Counted from the stretch's first letter, positions 36,405 through 47,611 are shown. The stretch: 64,000 nt of DNA from Rhodamnia argentea (GCF_020921035.1 NC_063151.1:35346934-35410933); one strand, 5' to 3'. Notes: generated by a model from the letters alone, not told the origin. Numbers and translations are program-made.

Positions 36405-37939
36405 ATGGCTTGTTCCAGCTCTGCTCTCAGAACCATCTCTTCCTCCTCCGCGAAGCTTGCCAGGAGCTCCGGATCTGCAAGCGGTTCGCCTCCCAAGACG
36501 CTCGTGCCCTTCAGCCTCTCGGCCCCGTTTCTGCCTAAGCTCGCCGCGACGTCTCCCTCGAGCTTGAGCCAGAGCTTCTCTGCCTTGCCCAGAAGATCCT
36601 TCTCTTGCAAGAGCCAGGCCTATCCTGCTGGTGACTCGACCCCTGGTAAAGTTCCTTACCCACTTTTTCGGTTTTTTTTTTTTTTTTCGGGCAAAACCTC
36701 CCAGAGAAAAAGAAGGGTCTCTGTCTGAACTCATTTTGCTGGATCAAGTCAATCTCTTTTCGAGAAACGACGAGAACGCAGTGACCTCATGAAAGATCCG
36801 GGTCCCGATGCCTTCTTTTTTCCTATCGGTGCGAATCGATTGGAACCCATAACCTTAACTTTCTCGAGATTACTGATGAAGAACTTCTTGTATGGGTCTG
36901 TATAGGGAAAGTGCAAGAACTGAACGTGTACGAGATCAACGAGAGAGATCGAGGAAGCCCGGCTATCCTCAAATTGAGCCAGAAGCCCGTCAATTCGCTC
37001 GGCGATCTCATCCCTTTCAGCAACAAAGTCAGCTCCTTGCTCCCCACTTCGTTTCATCTCTGCATTATTCGACGCATCTTTCGTCTTCCTGGATCATGTT
37101 ACTCACTCAACGCGACATTTGCAAACCTTTTTCGTTGGGGGGGTCAATACTTGGCCTTTTTACTGGGCATGAACTACTTATTCTGAACTTCTTGCGCTTG
37201 ATTCTGTCGGGATCTTACTGGTCAACAATCTCTCTTACTGGGCAATAATAGAGTAACGTTGATTTGTGCCCTGAAGCTTATTGTGAAGATCGGTATCTTC
37301 TTCACCGTTAACATGTAGGGTCACAATTTATATGTTGGGAAAGAGACTAGCGTCTGTATTTGATGAATAATACACAGGATTGAAATACTGTAACATTAGT
37401 AAGATAAAAATTAAAACTTTTTTTCAATCGACAATTTATAAGAATGGAACTGTCAGGTTTTAGTCCGAGGACTAAATTCTATACTGCAACACAACATCAG
37501 TTAATTAATTTTTCTCTTCCATAAATTCGCAATGCAGTTGTACAGTGGGGACCTGCAAAAGAGAGTGGGCATAACCGCGGGCATATGCATCCTAATCCAG
37601 AACAAGCCGGAGAAGAAAGGCGACCGCTACGAGGCCATCTTCAGCTTCTACTTCGGGGACTATGGCCACATCGCGGTCCAGGGCCCTTACCTGACCTACG
37701 AGGACACGTTCCTGGCCGTGACCGGCGGGTCCGGCATCTTCGAGGGGGCGACCGGGCAGGTCAAGCTCCAGCAGCTCATCTTCCCTTACAAGCTCTTCTA
37801 CACCTTCTACCTCAAGGGCATCAAGGACTTGCCTGCAGAGCTCCTGGGGAAGCCGGTCGAGCCCAGCCCCAGCGTCGAGCCCAGCCCCACCGCCAAGGCC
37901 TGCGAGCCGCACGCCACGATTGCTAATTTCACTGATTGA
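36405..37939 (+). CDS. AOC: Allene oxide cyclase, chloroplastic (jasmonate biosynthesis)
   Basis: Converts the unstable allene oxide 12,13-epoxyoctadecatrienoic acid to cis-(+)-OPDA in the plastid, the step that sets jasmonate stereochemistry. Three exons (36405-36645, 36906-37027, 37538-37939) give 254 aa, the normal precursor size. Residues 1 to about 78 form a Ser/Pro/Leu-rich transit peptide. The barrel domain starts at [18 protein letters not shown]. By spacing, E90, N92, P99, N120 and C138 correspond to Glu23, Asn25, Pro32, Asn53 and Cys71 of the Arabidopsis AOC2 structure, so the active site looks intact. [20 protein letters not shown] and [20 protein letters not shown] are also typical. 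The third exon is markedly GC-rich compared with its surroundings. A tandem '[11 protein letters not shown]' repeat sits near the end. The start is the first ATG after the TATA-like box. Confidence 0.96.
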
Positions 37940-38786
37940 TTGCGGGGTACGATCGTGAAATCGAAATTTAGAGCTCTTAGTTTAGTAATAACGGGTTGCC
38001 TTGTTATGCCCCATGGGTGTGGTGCTCCTCCTTTTGTTAGTGTTGACGACTTGCGGTGTTGCTTTTATGTGGGGGCTCTCTTTGCTGATGAGGCCAGAGT
38101 GGAGCATAAAGTTTCTGTGCTGCTAAAATGGAATATCCTTTAATTTGTGCGATTGATTCAGATCTTTCAATGCTTGTGCAATCGATTTATCATGTTGATC
38201 AATGTCACGATCCAGCTCATTCTTTGGCAAGAGAAAATCACTTGTTTTTTTTCCGGAACAAAGGTCCTCATTTCATATGAAAAAAAGAACTCATAATTTT
38301 AAAATAAAAATGCGATTTCCATACAGTAGTTAGAATAAGTAAATTTAAAAAATGAATCAACTTGTTATTGCTCGTAAATACTGATCTAATCTTTAAAGAT
38401 GGATCTATTGTAGCATCAAAGCTCACACAATGACTAATTATTGAATTCGAATATCACCAGTAACGAGCGCACGAAGAAAAAATCACTTTCGTTTGATGGA
38501 ATTTGGCACCATTTGAGCGGCCTAGTCCTTTTCAATTTTTCTCTATCACAATCAAATCCAGCCCCACTGAATAGAATTTGGGTTCGAAGGGAGTGTCTAC
38601 GTGGTGGTTCGGCCAGAACATAATGATTCACTACATCGCCATGTTTTAAGACCGATTGAGTGATTGACTTGACATGGAGATGAATGTGAAGCTGAAATAA
38701 AAAAGGTTTGGTGAGAGAATGATGGAAAGAAATGTCGATCTCAACCGGTCAGTTTCGATGACCAAAAAAAAAAAACCGGTCAGTTT
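37940..38786. other. 3' UTR of AOC and spacer
   Basis: The first 200 or so bases are a likely 3' UTR. No further gene is seen. Confidence 0.4.
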
Positions 38787-39836
38787 GGAGAAAATATTAG
38801 GTACGTCTCGAGTGCCACGTCATCTCTGGATATTCCATACAAAATTTGACACGTGTACAGATGGCCCCACTTTTCAGAATTTTTTAAACGCACTCTGCTC
38901 CGTTACTGTGTCCTCTTTCCGCCGTACACCATTCACCATCATGAACCTCAAACAGTTCAAATCAAAGTCCCCCTTCTCTTCTTCTTCTTCTTCTTCTTCT
39001 TCGAATCCTCTCAGCTTCGAGGCCAAGAAAATGTCAGGCTGTGGAAAGGGAGGAAAGATGGCGTCGCAAAGAGGCACCAGAAAGTTTTGCGCAACAACAT
39101 TTAGGGCATTACGCAACAGGCAATCCAGCTGCTGGCCAGTCATGGGAAAGTGAAGCGAATCGGCCCGCTGATCTACAGGGAGGCGCGGGTTACTGAAGAA
39201 CTTCCTCGAAAACGTGATCCACGATGCCGTGACCTACATGGAGCACGCTCCGCGGAAGACAGTGACCACCATGGGCATGGTTTTAGAAGGGTCTTTATGT
39301 ATAGTTGGTGATGCAGTTGTAACTTATTCTGGGTTTTCTGTTTCAAAAAAGTGAATTTGTGAGATTTTTTGTTCATCGTACGATGGGATCTATTTTTGGT
39401 GAATAGAATCAGTTTTAAGTTCTTCGATTTCATTCTCTGCTTGTGTTTTGGGATGCTTCATAATGCCTGGATTCAAACAAGGTCGGATGCAGAGAGCGTA
39501 TCTGTGAACTCGAACTCAGAACTGGAAGCAAAGATTGAGTTAACAAAACTCGGTTTAGAGGAAGCAAAAATGGTGAGGGGTTGAAGGAGGAAGAAGAAAG
39601 AGCGTGAGGAGGGAGAGAGTAAAGGAAGAGAGAGAGAGAGAGAGAACGGAAAAGATAAGGGAGCATTTAAATTTTCTGAAAAGTGGGCCCTCCCTAACGG
39701 AGAAATGGGGAGAAAGTAACGGACCACAATGCGTTTAAAAAAAAATTCTGAAAAGTGGGCCACTTACACGTGTCAAATTTTGTATGGACTGTCTCAGAGA
39801 TGACGTGGCACTCGAGGCGCACCTACTATTTTCTCC
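38787..39836. mobile_element. TIR element carrying a histone H4 pseudogene (Pack-type), about 1.05 kb
   Basis: The left arm (38787 to about 38935: 'ggagaaaatattaggtacgt', 'ctcgagtgccacgtcatctct', 'catacaaaatttgacacgtgt', 'ccacttttcagaattttt') recurs as the reverse complement at about 39690-39836. The two arms of about 130-150 bp are roughly 85-90 percent alike by eye. Between them lies a degenerate H4 sequence in plus orientation and a (GA)n run at about 39630. There is no transposase. This is the layout of a Pack-MULE-like element. I did not see a clear 9-bp target duplication. Confidence 0.75.
39031..39291 (+). pseudogene. Histone H4 pseudogene inside a TIR element
   Basis: ATG at 39031 gives MSGCGKGGK, against the invariant MSGRGKGGK. 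After a frame slip the sequence reads AKRHQKVLRNNI, then a stop replaces Gln, then GITQQAIQLLA and [16 protein letters not shown] second frame slip leads to [20 protein letters not shown] and PRKTVTTMG. These blocks cover most of the H4 fold in order, so identity is certain. The stop, at least two frameshifts and many substitutions in the most conserved eukaryotic protein make it non-functional. The piece ends around 39291, before the H4 C-terminus. Confidence 0.88.
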
Positions 39837-40027
39837 GCTCATAAAGTCAACCAGGTACTTGATTGGGGAATTGCTTGTATTAGTTATGTAGGAATCTTTG
39901 AATCCTAATGCAGGCCCAGGCCCATCTAAGCCCAAGTCGAGCTGTCAGCTTATCATCATCGGCTTTCCATTTGGTAAGTATTTCGAATATTATGTGACCC
40001 ATTTGTGCCTTCCGATGCAATTTGTTT

Positions 40028-40076
40028 CAATTCTAAGATTCTCTCCAAATCTCAAACAGAGAATCATGCAACGCAC
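40028..40076 (+). repeat. About 50-bp direct repeat, copy 1
   Basis: 'aattctaagattctctccaa' through 'gagaatcatgcaa' recurs at 41134-41182 with a few changes. Confidence 0.75.
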
Positions 40077-40161
40077 GTGCAAGTCACGTGCAATTCCTTT
40101 AGTTACATCGGATCGATCCCAACTCGACCGTGGACCCTAAATTTGGGTCGATTCGGGTAAA

Positions 40162-40641
40162 TTGTTTGGTTTTTACACCCCAAGTATTTACCTAGTGAAA
40201 AGCCGGGATGTGATCATATTTGAAATTTTCGCGGTGTCTATGACTCTAATATTGGGAGAATATGATTTTGTGAGAATGAGGCTCGGACAGAACAACTCGA
40301 TTCTTGTGCAGCCAAATTCTATGTTTGTGCAGTCTTTAAAGGTAATAAATTTTTTCTCTAGTTGCAGGGTCAAATCCTCTGCCTTTCCTCCGCTGTCGCA
40401 CGCTTGCTCTTCCTCTCCAGCTTCGCCGCCACTAGCCGCCAGAAACGACATCCAGAGGTTCTTCCGCTCTGCCCCGGCGACGACTCTGTGGGCGGTCCTT
40501 GTAGTTGGAGAAGAATCTCCTAGGGAGCAGCTGGGTAAAAAACACGGGTCCCATCTACCCGGAACAGGGATGCCCACCCTTCTCATATTTGTAGTAATCC
40601 TTACTGGCGTTGTGTTGCTGGGCATGGTGATTTATTACTAA
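40162..40641 (+). other. Unrecognised 159-codon open frame ending in a membrane segment
   Basis: The frame ends with a clear hydrophobic helix (MPTLLIFVVILTGVVLLGMV, then IYY and stop), as in a tail-anchored protein. The middle part (RNDIQRFFRSAPATTLWAVL) is Arg/Ala/Ser-rich. The N-terminal half looks like random translation. I recognise no family, and the frame sits between two 50-bp direct repeats in transposon-rich DNA. It could be a chance frame, a small gene or a captured exon. Confidence 0.2.
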
Positions 40642-40717
40642 GTAACATGCAGTGAACTTGAAATTGGCCTGTGTGAGTCGCTCTTTGGCGGCTTCCACTT
40701 GAATACGTAGAACATTG

Positions 40718-41098
40718 CTGGGAAAAATATATTAGAAGTGTCATAAGTTTTGTACGGCGTTCACGTGAGTGCCATAACTTTCAAAACGTTCACTTAAGTG
40801 TTATAACTTTCAAAAATCGTTCACTTGAGTGTCATGTTAACGTGGACACCGGAAAAGCCGACGTAACGATCTGAAAACCGATGTGGCACTCCGGAAAATT
40901 AACATGGTTCGCCGGAAAGTTGACGTGGCATGCCGAAAAAATTGCTGTAGCACTCAAGTTGACGATTTTGTTCCGACGTGGCACTCAAGTGAGCGATTTT
41001 TGAAAGTTATGGCATTTAAGTGAACGCTTTGAAAATTATGGCGCTCAAGTGAACGCCCTACATAAGTTATGGCACTCATGGTGTACTTATCCCGAGAT
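40718..41098. mobile_element. MITE of about 380 bp with long inverted repeats
   Basis: The left arm has three successive units of the type 'gttcacttgagtgccataactttcaaa'. The right arm carries the same units in reverse ('gttatggcactcaagtgaacg'). Ends pair as 'ctgggaaaaatatatta' with the reverse of 'gtgtacttatcccgag'. The centre repeats 'ccggaaa...gacgtggca' several times. No coding capacity. Confidence 0.7.
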
Positions 41099-41133
41099 TT
41101 GCTTTTATGTTTGGTTGTTTTAGTTTTCGGTAT

Positions 41134-41182
41134 CATTCTAAGATTCTGTCCAAATCTCAACGAGAGAATCATGCAATCCACG
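41134..41182 (+). repeat. About 50-bp direct repeat, copy 2
   Basis: Matches 40028-40076; about 1.1 kb separates the copies, and the MITE and the 159-codon frame lie between them. Confidence 0.75.
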
Positions 41183-41306
41183 GGAGCGGCTCACACGGGA
41201 TAATTTCGACTTTCGAGTTCACTACAATCTAAGAAAGTCGTGCAATAATAAGCAAATCTCTCTCTGTATATATGTCATACTTTAAACGTACTTACATTAC
41301 AAATTT

Positions 41307-41436
41307 GGCCAAACATAGCCCTTCCATTAATTTCTCCGTATGCCTCTCGCGGATTATTCTTTGCTACTACCACTTAACGGGGGAGAAACCCATTCATTTA
41401 GGCCAAATATAGCCCTTCCATTAATTTCTCCATATA
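41307..41436 (+). repeat. Direct repeat of about 34 bp, two copies 94 bases apart
   Basis: 'ggccaaacatagcccttcca' plus 'ttaatttctcc' at 41307 recurs at 41401 with one change near the start. The intervening sequence is unrelated. Confidence 0.75.
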
Positions 41437-44400
41437 TATTATGTCCCAAAACTTTAGGCTTACATTTCATTAGTCTTCCTCCACATGGGAGCGAACCTAG
41501 CTCAACAATGAAAAAATTTTAAATTAATGAAAAATATCGCGAGTTCAGCTGATAAAAATACAGTAAAGTACTAAACAAATTCTAAGCTATTGCCTAACAT
41601 ATAATAGACAAGCGACCGTGTCCAGTGATTTCAACCCGAGATGTTTTCTTCTTGCTTGCTAAAAGATACATCTGATAAATAAACCATGTATTTCATCATA
41701 TGGTATGATCAAATCACTAGTCTTCTTCTCTCCGACACTCTTTAAGGACAATATGTTTTCATATTTTTGGGGAGGCCCTTTCAAATCAGCCAAGCCTCGA
41801 CATATCATATATTTGTTGGGAACAGTTATAGTTCAAATAGCTGATCTGAGGATTTGGATAATTCTTTTTTATGGTTTTGTGCCACAGTATGTAAGAATCG
41901 GCATTAAAGTCACAGGGCATTTGGGGGTGTGTCTAGCGGATTACCCTGTGGTATCATTCTACCTAGTGTCTCTCCAATTCCCCATTATCCTCGGCCGCGC
42001 CGTCGCATCGACTCCATAGCTTTACCTGATGTGCCGAACTCTGGAAGTCATCTGTCCCGGCCACAAAGGGTGAGCGCCGGAATTGGAAAACGACCCGCAG
42101 AGCTCCGCGGGATCAACAAGCTCTTCGGACATGATCTTTGCTGTTGTCTGCTGTTGGAATTGAACTTCCTTTGATCTGCTCAAGTCCAAATTTAATGGGA
42201 TGGGCTTTATAGTCATGGTGGCGGGCTCGGAAGGTGGAGAAGACTCGCTTAACCCAATTCAAATCCTCTTCTCTCTCGTCACATGTTCCTATCTTTTTTG
42301 GATTAAAAAAAAAAAAAAAAAGCACCAACACCCACCACCAAAAAAACAAAAAACTTTTTTGCACAAGCATGCCATGGATCAATAGCTGGAGACGCGTGGC
42401 AAGTGAAATGAACTCGTCATGGGAAGCATTTGAAAATCATGTGCCCCTTCATGCTCAAGGTCAAAATTGATTGCAGTGCTGACTTTAATAGCCAGAAAAT
42501 TAACCAAAAAAATTTAAAAAAAAAAATAGGACCACCGACTGCTGAAGTGGCCGGTGACTCCAAACCCTAATTTTTGAAATCCGAGTTGAGTTGTTGTCGA
42601 GGTGGTGGGAAGAGGGAGAAAAAAAAAAGCTTTAGGGAGAGAAAGTCGATGACTAATGGGCCCGTCAACCCACCAACATCGGGTGCAAGCTGCCTTGTGC
42701 GGGTAGGACTTTGGTGCCATTTTGACCCCACTTTCATGTGGATCACATTCACACAACCTCCAATTTTTTTTTTTTCTTTTTAGCTTACCATCGCCACCTT
42801 CATATAACAGATAAATATGACCTTCGGGTCGGGTCCATTTAACCTCGAAATCGCCTTTACATAAAAGCCGGGTCCCCATTTCCGAAACCCGTTCTCGTCC
42901 AATGGATCGCTAATCAAAACAATCATGACCCGAAACCATAATTGTCTCTTTTCGTGAAAGAGTGGAAAGGAATGGAGGGCGGGGACCTTCCTTGGGTGCA
43001 AAATCTTACCCGATCCCAGCAGGGTGGGATGACATCCCATGTGATGACAAAGAGGTAAATCACCCCACATGGGCCTTTGGGCAATGATAAATCTCGAAGA
43101 TGAAAATGATGGACATGTTACCATGAAACCAAAGCCATCCCTTTTGTCCAAGAAAAGTCGATGAGCTTTAGGTTTGGACAAGTGAAACCGAACTCATGGA
43201 ACATGTCGATATAGAGAGTGAGTTCGTAGGGAGATGAACATAACGGAATTCATGATGGCCGTTTTAAATAAATTGTGTTCACATAGCAAAGCTTTCGTAT
43301 GTTATACGAGAAGACGAATGGATCACAAGGCATTGGATTCTATACCCTTTACTCTTTTCCTATTAGTCTCACGTTTTTTGTGACATACGAGCGAAGAAGC
43401 CAATATGCGGTCCACGCGCATTGCTATTTATCTTTGTTGGTGATGCAATGATTCCAAAATGTAGGGTACGACGAATAGACAAGAGATCGCGCCTTGTGTT
43501 CCCTCAGTTACTACGGATGCCCTTGAATTCGTTTCACACCCATACAACCTTAATTTAACCGGATATAGAGCTATAATCGACAATTTGACATGTTAGGAAA
43601 AAGGCCTGCTGCACTCCTTCCTTTCTTTTTGTCTAAATTAAGTTCCATTCGTAGTCCTTCCACTTTGCCCTTTCTTGTAGCAATTTTTTCGAATTATTTC
43701 ATTGTGTTAAGTTGCTTGATTCAAGATGCGGTAGAATGGCCGATTGCTAAACACGACGTGAGTGATGATGTAACTCGAAATCGAGCGACCTTATGTAAAA
43801 ATAGGGAAAAGATTGATAAGTACTCTTTCGAATCGTTCTCTATTGAAAATCGTAACTATAGCATGTCATAATGAACAATCGATAAAGTTAATGGTTAGCG
43901 ACGAAGGGGCTAAATCACGCAAATTGTACAAATTAGGAACTTAATAGCACCGTGCGCGAAGCGAAATTAAATGGAGAAATCAAAGATACGCAGAAGCATT
44001 TTGGTCGGGAAAAGGTTTAGTAGGACTCGAGCGTGATGAGCTGGGGACAGCTGTCGAGATATCATTGGCTGCGGAGGAATTTTGATGTTTCCGGAAAACA
44101 AAGGGATTGTCAACTCAAGCCGGACCAAAAATGTCATCATATTTCGGCCACCCAAAAAAAAAAAAAAAAGGGAAAAAGGCTTTTCTTTCATCCACAAAAT
44201 AGGCACGTTCTGATGAAAGCGATGGTCGGGAAATCTCCCGCGCCGATTTTACAAACGGAAAATCCAAAAGCTCGTGGGAGTGACACGTGGCGATATGTAT
44301 TCGAGCCTCGTTGCTAAAGTGGGTTGCAAACTAGTTATGTCGAACAATGTTGTCGGGTTTGATTTCTAGATGGAAAATTCGATGCCATAAGAAGATCCTC

Positions 44401-44842
44401 TTTCAATAAATTTTATATTTAGTTTCTTGTATGTTGTTTAGGATTGATATTGTTCAATCAGGTCGCCGAATTTCGATTTTAATTTCTCAAAGAATTGCAC
44501 TTTGATTTGTCTTGTCGACAATTTATCTTGCTCTCCAATCTAAAATCGACCAGCTTACTAATGAAATGTTGACGTGATGTCCGATTGACAATGGCATTAG
44601 CCCACATGTTTAGTTCAATAAATATAAGTCCATTTACGCTCAAAGCACGTCAATCGAAAAAAAAAGTTTGAATGTATTGAATAATTCGTATAAATTAAAG
44701 CAAACTTTTTTTATTTTCGATAATAGAGATGTGCTGTGAATGTTCGATTTTCTAGAGGCTCATTAAATGCCTTCCAAGACTTGTGATTGAATTAAGTCTA
44801 AACTTTTGGCCTATGCGGGATGCCTTAACATAGAGGACCTTG
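41437..44842. other. Long gene-free stretch
   Basis: Open frames at 41705-42019 (+), 42514-42879 (-), 42780-43181 (-) and 43590-43871 (+) show no known domain and no convincing splice context. Poly-A or poly-T tracts occur near 42305, 42515 and 42765. I see no supported gene. Confidence 0.45.
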
Positions 44843-44935
44843 CATGCGGTTAGTGGAATTTGAACGCGTAACTTCTAGTTCCCAAGTTGCAAATATGTAA
44901 ATCTCCAACCAACTACGCTAACCAAATGCATTGCT
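44843..44935 (-). repeat. tRNA-related (SINE-like) sequence
   Basis: The minus strand reads 'ggttagcgtagttggttgga', fitting a pol III A box (TRGYNNANNNGG). About 45 bases later comes 'gcgttcaaattcc', close to a B box (GWTCRANNC) but with the last position changed, followed by 'actaaccgc', which can pair with the start. It is too degenerate for a working tRNA gene. A tRNA-derived SINE or a decayed tRNA copy fits better. Confidence 0.35.
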
Positions 44936-45194
44936 ATAAAGTTAAAAGTTTATTGTCGTCATTGTCAAAATTTCTAAATTTCGGTGATCACAATTCAAAG
45001 AGGGAAGACCTAAAAGTTTACCCTTATTTAGAGCGATAGCAATTTTTATTATCTGCCAAATTGAATGGCAAGGAGGGAAGACTCCAATCTTCTGAATTAT
45101 TTTTGCGGTGCGACAAAAAAGAAAGTTATGTAAATCCACAAGGCCAATTTTTTTTTTTTTTTGGGTCCTTGAACTTTCACTTATATTTTACTGA

Positions 45195-45596
45195 TCATGG
45201 AGAGCGAAAAATACAAGATAGATGGGCCTCCGAAGAAAGTAAAACCCGAAGCGTAAAAGGAGGAGAGGAGGTCCGATTCTTGGGCAAGTATTCTTGTCTA
45301 TAGGCTTGACATATCCAATGGGTTACTCGGTTTGCGTCTCTAGAACAGTGGTTGAATGAAGCTGCGAGCCCAACTCGGTTCAGAATATGAAGACATTCTA
45401 AAAGGATGGGAGTTCTTTGCCATGAGGTCGGCGACGGCCTCTGCTCCGATTGAGGATTTCGTCGATTCGCCGGAAGAGAAGCCATGAAGGTGAGATCTCC
45501 TACTACATTGGCACAATCAGATTCAATAATAAGAGATAGCAAGGTAGATTGCTGTGCGGGTTGAGATTGTTGACGATTCACCCGGAAAACTAACAA
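45195..45596 (-). pseudogene. RNase H-like (RVT_3) domain fragment
   Basis: The minus-strand frame contains LLSLIIESDCANVVGDL, then a spacer, then LIRILNRVG-like ECLHILNRVGLAASFNHCSR followed by DANRVTHWICQA and a SSPPFTL tail. This matches the C-terminal half of the plant RVT_3 RNase H-like domain ('ESDC..vv', 'h..RdaNrvAd.lA', 'PP..l..lL..D'). That domain occurs in solitary host proteins and at the end of LINE retrotransposons. The N-terminal half with the first catalytic Asp is missing and no reverse transcriptase is nearby, so it is a relic. Confidence 0.6.
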
Positions 45597-46119
45597 TTAT
45601 ACTGGAGTTGGCAGGGGGGGTATTATGGTAAAAGCGCACGCACCAAAGGAACACAGCTAATTAAATAATCTCTGTCGAAATAATTAGCCAACAAAAAAAT
45701 ACCAAGAAGAAGAAATCTTTCTTAGTACTATAAGAGGAAAGAAGACCCGACCAATGCCCACGACTTCGCTGCTTTACCTTCACGACTCCTCCTCCTCCTC
45801 CTCCTCCACCTCGCTTTCAATTCCAAAGAAAACCGTTAAAAGCTTTTGATTGATTGCTTACGGCAAAGGAGGGGGAATAGTTGACTATTCCCCTTGATCC
45901 CGCCACCGGATGGACGAAATTGCCCCTCGGCATAAACGATGGTGGTCCATTGGAAGAAGGGCGGGGAGGGAAGGGGAAAGCCCTTGTGTGGTGGTGACCG
46001 TGATTGCGTTTGCGGTAATGCGGTAAGAAGGTTGATGGCGACGGCGACGTCCTTGAGAGGGGGGAAAAGTGGGTTTGTTTCCTAGATGGTGAAATTGGGA
46101 ACGTTGTCCGCTGCAAATT
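45597..46119. other. Gene-free stretch
   Basis: Contains a (CTC)n run near 45790 and a 22-base near-perfect palindrome 'ggggaatagt-tg-actattcccc' at about 45873-45894. The minus-strand frame at 45817-46125 is Pro/Ser-rich and unrecognised. Confidence 0.4.
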
Positions 46120-46233
46120 TAGCAAATTAGGTCGTTACTGATGTGATAGCTGTTGTCGATGGAGATAACCAGTGTTTAGCAAATTAGGTCGTTCTTGATG
46201 TGATAGCTGTTGTCGATGGAGATAACCAGTGTT
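46120..46233 (+). repeat. 57-bp tandem duplication
   Basis: 'tagcaaattaggtcgtt' to 'gataaccagtgtt' occurs twice in succession (period 57) with a single base difference, indicating a recent event. Confidence 0.9.
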
Positions 46234-47185
46234 TCGTATTGCAATTGAATCCCGAATTAAAAACGAGTATCGGATGCAACCGAATTACGCAAGCACGGAT
46301 CGCATTCACCATTACATCGGATGGGTCCCACCTCCTTCAACGGTGCATGCAAGTTGGGTTTATAGGGTTCAATCAAAATTGGTTTTTTTTTTTTTTTTGG
46401 CTCCTCAAAGATGAATCGTCGTTTGGTAGCGCCCATTAAAGTGGGCTAAAATTGGGCCAAATGCACGTTGTTTTCTTGATCTAATTTTTGTTTCTTTTGG
46501 ATCTGTGATTTCTTGATGCAATTCGTGGGGTCAAGGAGTTGAAGAATTTAAAGAGTTGGAGAATTTAGGTAAATCGGTTTCATTAATTGAAGGGATGCAA
46601 TTAATGATATTCATTGAGCAGATATTCTTTTTTCAATGAGGAATTTGATAGGATTTGAGAATGAAAACGACGATGCCGGACATGAAAGTAGAATGGTTAT
46701 CGAGTGAAAAGAAAAATAACATCTTTCTGAAAAAAAAAAAAAAAACAGAACTACTTCCATTTTCTAACTTTATGCACAGTATCCCCATTTAGCAAAATAA
46801 ATTAATTCCTTCATCGATTGACGACCTTAAACCACGAATCGGCTCCTAAAAAACCTTACTAACGTCGTGATTGAACTCTTTATATGGTCCGGATACGATT
46901 ATTCAATCGTTAATGTATGTTTTTTTTTTTCGAGTTATCCTAAATGTGATTATAGACTATGTTGAATGTCAAGCGGATGCGACTGCAACATGCGCTTTGA
47001 ATGATTAGTCGGAGACATGCATGTTTTGAACATGAGATCGGATGTACGGAGATTTTTGATTTTTCCCGATGTTTGAGAAACTTTTGTTTTAAGTGAATAG
47101 GAAAAAATCATGCTAGAGGAAATCAAGAGGGATTCAAATTTTGAATACACACTCAGAGACTCTCATTTCTTTGTCAAAACAGAGC
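46234..47185. other. Gene-free stretch upstream of the CIP7-like gene
   Basis: No gene. T-runs at 46383 and 46920, an A-run at 46731. Confidence 0.4.
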
Positions 47186-47310
47186 GAGAGAGGAGAGAGT
47201 CCCGAATTCGGGGCATGTTGGGGGCATGTTGGTCATTTCGGAATCTGACCACAGTCCTTATTATCTTTCAAATTTTTGGCAGAGAGAGAGAGGAGAGAGT
47301 CCCGAATTCG
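47186..47310 (+). repeat. 25-bp direct repeat, copies exactly 100 bases apart, in the CIP7-like leader region
   Basis: 'gagagaggagagagtcccga' + 'attcg' ends at 47210 and again at 47310. A (GGGAGA)n-like purine run follows at about 47418-47460. These sit where the promoter or 5' leader of the downstream gene should begin. Confidence 0.75.
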
Positions 47311-47611
47311 CACAAAACAGAGCGTCTGTCTGTCTGAAGCGCAAAAAGAACACTTGGGTTTTTTCGGTTTCTCTCTCTTTCCACCACTACTTTCTCTCTC
47401 TACTGTATCTTCAAGGTGTAGAGAGGGAGAGGGAGAGGGAGAGGGAAAGCGAGAGGGAGGTACATTTGAGAATGAGTAAAGCAAATAATGCAGTCACTGT
47501 TAGGTTAGTTCATTAAAAAAAAGATTACTGCTACTCACAGAGTTCAAAAATCACCCCAACGAAAGGCGATTCGTCTTGAGAGATTAGATACAGAGAGCAG
47601 TGCCCGAACAG

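Noticed and set aside
36143..36734. Long minus-strand frames opposite AOC exon 1
   Set aside because: They are antisense shadows of the Ser/Leu-rich transit-peptide exon and show no domain.
37585..37926. Frames on both strands overlapping AOC exon 3
   Set aside because: A GC-rich exon leaves other frames open; the true AOC frame is unambiguous.
41705..42019. 104-codon plus-strand frame with hydrophobic residues
   Set aside because: No recognisable family; hydrophobicity follows from AT-rich DNA.
42780..43181. 133-codon minus-strand frame
   Set aside because: No known domain, no splice context and no compositional support.
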